Shown: positions 6,886 to 10,603 of the stretch, one piece after another
Numbering within the stretch: position 1 is the first letter of the stretch
How the letters are laid out: each line of letters opens with the position of its first letter
Source of the DNA: Gammaproteobacteria bacterium
GTDB lineage: Bacteria > Pseudomonadota > Gammaproteobacteria > Granulosicoccales > Granulosicoccaceae
Direction of reading: 5' to 3'
NCBI GenBank assembly: GCA_019634245.1
Contig: JAHQVR010000112.1
Location: forward strand, 1-10,603
Length of the DNA stretch: 10,603 nucleotides
The notes under the pieces: model-generated
Databases searched by the model: none
The model's input: only the letters and a program-made list of their open reading frames with translations
What the model was told of the DNA's origin: nothing
Program-made: the position numbers and the translations under genes

Positions 6886-7848
6886 ATGAGTGCGTCCATC
6901 GGCTTACAACTTCCAACCATAAACGATGTACAGCGCGCACATGCAGATATTCGGACAATGATCCACCGAACGCCCATTCTGCAATCTCGGTACTTTGATC
7001 AACTGTGCGGCTGTGAGCTGTACTTTAAATGCGAAAACTTCCAAAAAACCGGATCATTTAAAGCTCGTGGTGCCTGCAACGCCGCACTCAAAGTGGCTGA
7101 CACCAAGCAAATCATCACCCATTCTTCAGGCAACCACGGAGCAGCGTTAGCCTTTGCCGCTCAACGCCTCGGTTTTCAAGCAACCGTAGTCATGCCAACA
7201 AACGCATCTGAAGTAAAAAAAGCTGCAGTGAAAAGCTACGGAGGTATTGTGGTTGAGTGTGAGCCCAGCAATCAGGCTCGCCAACAGCGTTGCGATGAGC
7301 TCATCGCGACAAGCGGCGCTGTGTTCATCCCACCGTACAACCACTCAAACATCATTGCAGGCCAAGGCACGTGCGCTCTAGAAATGCTCGAATCTGTGCC
7401 AACGCTGGACGTTATCGTCACACCTGTTGGCGGTGGCGGATTGATTTCCGGAACCGTGTTAGCAGCACAGGAGGCGTCAAGCCCCACAGTAGTGGTCGGA
7501 GCCGTCCCGACCCAGGCCAATGATGCGGCACGCTCTTTGGAGGCAGGTAACATCATTTGCGACGACTCACCCGACACTATCGCTGATGGTTTGAAAGTGT
7601 CTTTAGCTGATCTTACCTGGCACTTTGTTTCCACTGGGGTATCGACGATTCACAGCGTCAGCGAGGCAGACATCGAACACACCATGAAAATGATATGGCA
7701 AAGAATGAAAATAATCATTGAACCAAGCTGTGCAGTAACATTGGCAGCGGTACAACAAAATGCTCACCTATACGCAGGTAAAAAGGTAGGCCTGATACTC
7801 ACTGGTGGCAACGTAAACCTGGATTCCCTACCCTGGACCTCTCATTAA
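6886..7848 (+). CDS. Fold-type II PLP enzyme, serine racemase/threonine dehydratase-like
   Basis: A 320-residue PLP-dependent enzyme without the C-terminal regulatory ACT-like domain of biosynthetic IlvA. Seen: KTGSFKARGA with the Schiff-base Lys59, SSGNHG (80-85) in which Ser81 aligns with the re-face catalytic serine of serine racemase, the phosphate-binding GGGGL (182-186), TIADGL (231-236), IEPSCA (278-283) and LTGGNVNL (305-312). The family includes serine racemase, threo-3-hydroxyaspartate dehydratase and catabolic threonine/serine dehydratases; which reaction this one performs is not clear. Oddity: in the divalent-metal region the usual G-x-E-P reads GAVP, so the metal-ligand Glu is replaced by Val207. 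A good Shine-Dalgarno (AAGG, about 8 nt) precedes ATG 6886. It forms an apparent operon with the PhyH gene and ends 18 bp from the convergent sigma gene. Confidence 0.87.
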   Translation: MSASIGLQLPTINDVQRAHADIRTMIHRTPILQSRYFDQLCGCELYFKCENFQKTGSFKARGACNAALKVADTKQIITHSSGNHGAALAFAAQRLGFQATVVMPTNASEVKKAAVKSYGGIVVECEPSNQARQQRCDELIATSGAVFIPPYNHSNIIAGQGTCALEMLESVPTLDVIVTPVGGGGLISGTVLAAQEASSPTVVVGAVPTQANDAARSLEAGNIICDDSPDTIADGLKVSLADLTWHFVSTGVSTIHSVSEADIEHTMKMIWQRMKIIIEPSCAVTLAAVQQNAHLYAGKKVGLILTGGNVNLDSLPWTSH

Positions 7849-7866
7849 CGGCATCGCGATCAGCTA

Positions 7867-9129
7867 TTAATTTAGGGCACTACTATTTAATTTTTGTTGC
7901 ACTTCAGCCAAGCGGGCCTCTAAAAAATTGCGCTCCTGCTTATTGCCAGACAGTTCGATAGCCTTGCGATAGGCATTCATTGATTCCGTCCATTGCGATA
8001 GCCGTTTGTGTATATCGGCACTGGCTGCGTGAAAGGGCTGATAACCAGACAGTAGCCCCTCGGAATTAAGCTGCCTTAATTCACACAATGCTGCTTTTGG
8101 ACCGTGCGCAAAGGACACAGCCACTGCGCGATTGAGCCTAACAACATCGCTGGGTATGAACTCCATAAGCTGATCGTAGAGAAGCACAATGTTAGCCCAG
8201 TGCGTGTTTGCGATGGAGCTCGATTGAGCATGAATGGCAGAAATAGCCGCTTGAATTTGATAGGGCCCAGGCTGATTCACACCGCTGGCTTGCACCAGAT
8301 ATTCAAACCCTTTGCGAATCAACGCTCGATCCCATAGTGATCTGTCTTGATCGGTCAGCATAACAAGCTGACCTGCCTTATCTTGTCGGGCCGCTCGCCG
8401 CGAATCATGCAGCAGCAGCAAGGCCATTAAGCCCAGTACTTCAGCATGATTTGGTATTAGCGCTATTAAACACTCGGTCAGGTACTTCGCCTCGTCGCAC
8501 AACTCTTCTCTAATTGGATCCTCTCCCGTGCTTGCGGAGTACCCTTCGTTAAAGATCAAATAAACAACACTAAGCACTGCTTCGAGACGGGCGGGTAGCG
8601 CTGATTCGTCGGGCACTTCGTAGGGAATACCGGCATCACGAATTTTCCGTTTGGTTCGAACCAGTCTTTGCGCCATAGTGGCTTCAGACACCAAAAAGGC
8701 TCTAGCGATTTCCTCAGTAGTCAGGCCACACAGCGTGCGTAAGGTCAAAGCCTGCTGCGCAGAGACCGATATCGCTGGATGACAGCACGTAAAAATCATC
8801 CGAAGACGTTCATCGGGTATCGCCTCTGTTTCTTGATCTGAGTGGTAGTTGAGACTGTCGTGAATGACAATCTGGGATTGCTTGGCTTTGGCCATCGAAT
8901 CGTGCCGTTTACCATCCATAGCCTTGTTTAGAGCAACCCTATAGAGCCAGCCTTTTGGATTCTTCGGAGCTCCGTTACGACCCCACACTTCTATCGCCTG
9001 TGTTAACGCCTCCTGCAACGCATCCTCTGCCAGCTCAATATCCCGGAGCCGCACCGTCAGCACAGCCAGCAGCTCGCCCCAATGGGAACGAGCTATCTGG
9101 CCAATGTCGAAGGGAGCAGAATCGCTCAC
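7867..9129 (-). CDS. ECF42-type RNA polymerase sigma factor with C-terminal extension
   Basis: A 420-residue ECF sigma factor, about twice the usual ECF length. Seen: sigma-2 region (about residues 10-78) with [20 protein letters not shown] and [15 protein letters not shown]; a [16 protein letters not shown] linker; sigma-4 region (about 122-165) with [27 protein letters not shown] as recognition helix; then a long C-terminal domain containing [22 protein letters not shown] and a TPR-like end (about 325-410). This architecture and the DGPF-protein gene directly upstream define the ECF42 group, which has no classical anti-sigma factor; the C-terminal extension is thought to govern activity. 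Start is GTG 9129 with no clear Shine-Dalgarno; no ATG or TTG lies in frame just upstream. It lies 26 bp after the DGPF gene in the same operon. Confidence 0.93.
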   Translation of the reverse strand: MSDSAPFDIGQIARSHWGELLAVLTVRLRDIELAEDALQEALTQAIEVWGRNGAPKNPKGWLYRVALNKAMDGKRHDSMAKAKQSQIVIHDSLNYHSDQETEAIPDERLRMIFTCCHPAISVSAQQALTLRTLCGLTTEEIARAFLVSEATMAQRLVRTKRKIRDAGIPYEVPDESALPARLEAVLSVVYLIFNEGYSASTGEDPIREELCDEAKYLTECLIALIPNHAEVLGLMALLLLHDSRRAARQDKAGQLVMLTDQDRSLWDRALIRKGFEYLVQASGVNQPGPYQIQAAISAIHAQSSSIANTHWANIVLLYDQLMEFIPSDVVRLNRAVAVSFAHGPKAALCELRQLNSEGLLSGYQPFHAASADIHKRLSQWTESMNAYRKAIELSGNKQERNFLEARLAEVQQKLNSSALN

Positions 9130-9155
9130 AAGATCAACGATTGAAAACGTACCGT

Positions 9156-9506
9156 TTAATCGAAGACCATAATAGGTCGAACCTCGATTGAACCAAACTT
9201 CGCGGTTGGAATTTTGGCAGCATAAGCCAATGCTTCATCTAGATCTTTGCAGTCCAACAAGTAGTAACCACCTAATGTTTCCTTTGTCTCGGCAAACGGG
9301 CCATCAGTTATTTGAGAATTTCCATCTCGGACTCTCACCGTTGACGCCGTGCTTACCGGCTGTAGTGCATCGCCTGCGATAAAAACACCGTCATGTTTCA
9401 CCTCCTGAGTAAAGATGTTGTATTCCTCAATCATCGTCGCAAATTCCGGGGTACCCGGCACTGGAGCATTAGATCTATCGCCATAAATCAGACACATATA
9501 TTGCAT
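9156..9506 (-). CDS. DGPF/YCII-related protein, ECF42 partner
   Basis: A 116-residue YCII-related protein. Seen: an [10 protein letters not shown] start, the [11 protein letters not shown] strand region, the hallmark [10 protein letters not shown] near residues 67-76, and [22 protein letters not shown], typical of the alpha-beta dimeric fold. DGPF proteins are the conserved genomic partners of ECF42 sigma factors and are presumed targets or effectors; biochemical function is unknown. Start: ATG 9504-9506 has AGGAGA 7 nt upstream on the minus strand and matches the family start, so the longer frame beginning at 9539 is rejected. It is the first gene of the operon with the sigma factor and carries the ECF42-like promoter upstream. 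Confidence 0.92.
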   Translation of the reverse strand: MQYMCLIYGDRSNAPVPGTPEFATMIEEYNIFTQEVKHDGVFIAGDALQPVSTASTVRVRDGNSQITDGPFAETKETLGGYYLLDCKDLDEALAYAAKIPTAKFGSIEVRPIMVFD

Positions 9507-9564
9507 TTCAATTCTCCTGATAGTAGTGAACCACCCCATAGTTTTGTTATGGGTTCAGTCACTA
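9507..9564 (-). promoter_or_regulatory. Leader of the DGPF-sigma operon with hairpin
   Basis: The predicted 5' leader, read on the minus strand from about 9557. A hairpin is formed by CCCATA (9535-9540) and TATGGG (9548-9553) with a 7-nt loop; flanking GAA/TTC bases extend the stem around a 4-nt bulge (9528-9556). No U tract follows, so it is not a typical terminator for the upstream tetR. AGGAGA close to ATG 9506 is the ribosome binding site. The hairpin would sit near the 5' end of the transcript. Confidence 0.45.
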
Positions 9565-9591
9565 GACGTCCCACCATCATCAAAATCGACA
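9565..9591 (-). promoter_or_regulatory. ECF42-like promoter of the DGPF-sigma operon
   Basis: Read on the minus strand, TGTCGA (9591-9586) is followed by a 17-bp spacer and CGTC (9568-9565). Published work on Streptomyces venezuelae ECF42, as I recall it, describes TGTCGA at -35 and CGA/TC at -10 for ECF42 target promoters that drive their own DGPF-sigma operon. Position about 60 bp upstream of the DGPF start codon is suitable. The other TGTCGA occurrences I found in the window lack CGTC at this spacing. It implies positive autoregulation. Confidence 0.65.
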
Positions 9592-9622
9592 CAGGCGCCA
9601 TATTTTGATTCTGTCATTTTAA

Positions 9623-10189
9623 TTACGAAGTGAAACAGAGTTTTTGCACCACCCACCGAAGGCACTTACGATCATCCAGTATCACACGTTGGTTGAGTTC
9701 AATCATTCCAAGGGCACTGGCATAGAGAGTCTGAGCGGATAGCTTACTTTGTGATCGTGTTTGACCCATCTGGTTAAATAAATCAGCTAAAAATGCGAGC
9801 CTTTGGGTATCAATCGAGTTAAGAACAGTCGCAACACTGGGTTCGTAGCGCGCCCACTCTCGCATGGCTGCTTCCGTCTGGGCCGCCAACTCCGGTGGAT
9901 CAATGCGACTACACCGACGGTCCACAAAAGCTAGCAGCCGCCGCTCAGGGCCTTCCGACTCCTCTGATATCAGTTGATCCAATGCTCGGATATTGGCGGT
10001 GGACCAGGATTGCAGTAAGGCCTGCTTAAGCGCTAGAACATCTTTGAAATGCCAGTAAAACGACCCTTTACTGACACTTAATTCTCTGGCGAGCGTCTCA
10101 GCTTTTATGGCGTGTGCACCGGACCTATTCAAGGTCACCAACGCTGCGTTTATCCAATCCGATTCTTTTAGGGTTCGTGCAGATTCCAT
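9623..10189 (-). CDS. TetR/AcrR-family transcriptional regulator
   Basis: A 188-residue regulator. Seen: an N-terminal helical DNA-binding domain with helix-turn-helix KAETLARELSVSKGSFYWHFKD (about residues 29-50), the SxGSFYWHFKD pattern being diagnostic of TetR proteins; the remaining helical region (about 60-188) is the ligand-binding and dimerisation domain, with no recognisable ligand class. Start: ATG 10189 is chosen. The frame is open to a TTG at 10258, but those extra codons are made of the duplicated operator sequence (giving a repeated VAYG) and precede the conserved domain. No clear Shine-Dalgarno is visible. It is divergent from metF and probably autoregulated through the two adjacent inverted repeats; whether it also controls metF is inference. 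Confidence 0.88.
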   Translation of the reverse strand: MESARTLKESDWINAALVTLNRSGAHAIKAETLARELSVSKGSFYWHFKDVLALKQALLQSWSTANIRALDQLISEESEGPERRLLAFVDRRCSRIDPPELAAQTEAAMREWARYEPSVATVLNSIDTQRLAFLADLFNQMGQTRSQSKLSAQTLYASALGMIELNQRVILDDRKCLRWVVQKLCFTS

Positions 10190-10196
10190 CAGACAA

Positions 10197-10214
10197 CCAT
10201 ACGCTACCGTACGG
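10197..10214. promoter_or_regulatory. Putative TetR operator, copy 1
   Basis: CCATACGCTACCGTACGG: an inverted repeat with arms CCATACG and CGTACGG (6 of 7 positions pair) around a 4-nt centre. It matches copy 2 at 16 of 18 bases and lies 7 bp upstream of the tetR start codon, so a bound dimer would block transcription or early elongation of tetR. Confidence 0.65.
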
Positions 10215-10229
10215 GAATTTTCTGGATCT

Positions 10230-10247
10230 CCATACGCCACCGTATGG
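10230..10247. promoter_or_regulatory. Putative TetR operator, copy 2
   Basis: CCATACGCCACCGTATGG: a perfect inverted repeat with 7-bp arms CCATACG/CGTATGG and a 4-nt centre, 33 bp (about three helical turns) from copy 1, measured start to start. On the minus strand it lies just downstream of a -35-like TTGACG (10258-10253), so it would overlap the tetR promoter spacer and -10 region. Confidence 0.7.
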
Positions 10248-10268
10248 AATTGCGTCAAAAAGACCCCG

Positions 10269-10297
10269 TTGCACTGTGGTGGAAATTTGGATATAAT
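10269..10297 (+). promoter_or_regulatory. Putative sigma-70 promoter of metF
   Basis: TTGCAC (10269-10274, 3 of 6 consensus), a 17-bp spacer, and a perfect TATAAT -10 (10292-10297). Transcription would begin near 10304, giving a leader of only about 26 nt before metF. The TetR operator copies lie upstream of this promoter rather than inside it. Confidence 0.5.
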
Positions 10298-10331
10298 ATA
10301 AAGATATCGTTATATAATGGATATATTATAT
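10291..10331. repeat. AT-rich inverted repeat spanning metF -10 and start codon
   Basis: ATATAATATA (10291-10300) and TATATTATAT (10322-10331) form a perfect 10-bp inverted repeat with a 21-bp spacer that also contains the palindrome TTATATAA (10310-10317). The left arm holds the -10 box and the right arm runs into the metF ATG (10330). It could be an operator or simply a very AT-rich promoter; the mRNA would contain mainly the right arm. Confidence 0.45.
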
Positions 10332-10603
10332 GGACAGGCCAAATTCCTTAGGAAAATCTGACTCAGCTCTCACTCTTTCTTTTGAGCTCTATCCACCCAA
10401 GGACTTGAACCATCGCGGATTTTGGCGCTGCACCGGCGCACTTGACGTACGCAAGCCAGCGTTTCTGTCATTGACTCACGGTGCGCTTGGATCAGATACC
10501 ACCTCCAACTTTGAGCTGATTCAGCAGTTAGTGAATGAATCAAGCTCGCCCATTGCCGCTCACCTTACCTGCCTGGGACGACAACCAGAAGCAGTCAAAC
10601 ATG
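10330..10603 (+). CDS. metF: Methylenetetrahydrofolate reductase, N-terminal part, cut by window edge
   Basis: 91 codons of an open frame running off the right edge. The product would reduce 5,10-methylene-THF to 5-methyl-THF with a flavin cofactor, supplying methyl groups for methionine synthesis. Seen: SFELYPPKD (residues 17-25), in which Glu19 aligns with catalytic Glu28 of E. coli MetF; FLSLTHGALGSDTT (46-59), matching the family SVTYGA strand; and PIAAHLTCLG (74-83), matching the conserved H-L-T-C segment. The rest of the barrel, including the Asp that contacts folate, lies outside the window, so completeness cannot be judged. The start at ATG 10330 has no evident Shine-Dalgarno and lies inside an AT-rich inverted repeat. 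Divergent from the TetR gene, an unusual regulator for metF. Confidence 0.85.
   Translation, partial: MDRPNSLGKSDSALTLSFELYPPKDLNHRGFWRCTGALDVRKPAFLSLTHGALGSDTTSNFELIQQLVNESSSPIAAHLTCLGRQPEAVKH

Noticed and set aside
2121..7848. Functional link between the Rid protein and the PLP dehydratase (detoxifying 2-aminoacrylate)
   Set aside because: The Rid protein lacks the key Arg, the genes are about 4 kb apart in different units, and other genes intervene.
6066..7848. Ectoine/hydroxyectoine metabolism (EctD-like hydroxylase plus EutB-like dehydratase)
   Set aside because: The PhyH iron-site motif PWHQDSPYY does not match the EctD signature, and no ect, doe or eut partner genes are present.
9507..9539. 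Longer DGPF protein starting at 9539
   Set aside because: ATG 9506 has a good AGGAGA site and matches the usual family start; the extra 11 residues cover the leader hairpin region.
10190..10258. Longer tetR starting at TTG 10258
   Set aside because: The added residues come from the repeated operator DNA and precede the normal TetR N-terminus; ATG 10189 fits the family.
1..10603. Defence system, mobile element, CRISPR array or RNA gene
   Set aside because: No transposase, integrase, nuclease/helicase defence genes, regularly spaced repeats, or tRNA/rRNA signatures were seen on either strand.

Overview
The window is an ordinary-looking bacterial chromosomal segment with densely packed genes, roughly balanced GC content, and no rRNA, tRNA, IS element, phage gene or CRISPR array. 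The protein families present (NRDE/TANGO2-like, DinB-like, Rid, PhyH, LDHD-like flavoprotein, ECF42 sigma factor with its DGPF partner, MetF) and the protein wording point to a proteobacterium, most likely an environmental or marine gammaproteobacterium. This is an inference from family content, not a phylogenetic test.

Layout from left to right: (1) a stand-alone protein built from the helix-hairpin-helix (HhH) part of PolX-type DNA polymerases (+, 116-610). (2) A convergent two-gene operon, DinB-like then NRDE/TANGO2-like (-, 1865-622). (3) A divergent pair, a Rid-family protein lacking the catalytic Arg and a substrate-binding-protein fold with no signal peptide (+, 2121-3274). (4) A Gfo/Idh/MocA oxidoreductase (+, 3413-4399), preceded by an 8-codon ORF with a near-ideal Shine-Dalgarno. 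(5) A convergent FAD-linked 2-hydroxyacid dehydrogenase (-, 5796-4405). (6) A PhyH-type Fe/2-oxoglutarate dioxygenase followed by a serine racemase/threonine dehydratase-like PLP enzyme (+, 6066-7848). (7) A DGPF/YCII protein plus ECF42-type sigma factor operon (-, 9506-7867). (8) A TetR-family regulator (-, 10189-9623) divergent from the 5' end of metF (+, 10330 to the window edge).

The clearest regulatory signals are two. The DGPF-sigma operon is preceded by TGTCGA-N17-CGTC, which fits the promoter described for ECF42 sigma factors and implies autoregulation. The tetR-metF intergenic region holds two near-identical 18-bp inverted repeats set 33 bp apart, directly upstream of tetR, which look like tandem TetR operators. 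Next to them is a TATAAT-bearing metF promoter and an AT-rich inverted repeat reaching the metF start codon.

I see no anti-phage system, biosynthetic cluster or other obviously new multi-gene system. The less routine points are the Rid/orphan binding-protein pair, the polymerase-less PolX-type HhH protein without lyase lysines, the PhyH/PLP pair with an altered metal-site residue, and the two regulatory regions. Gene starts were adjusted where Shine-Dalgarno sequences or family length favoured an internal start. Residue assignments to family positions come from alignment by eye against remembered family sequences.
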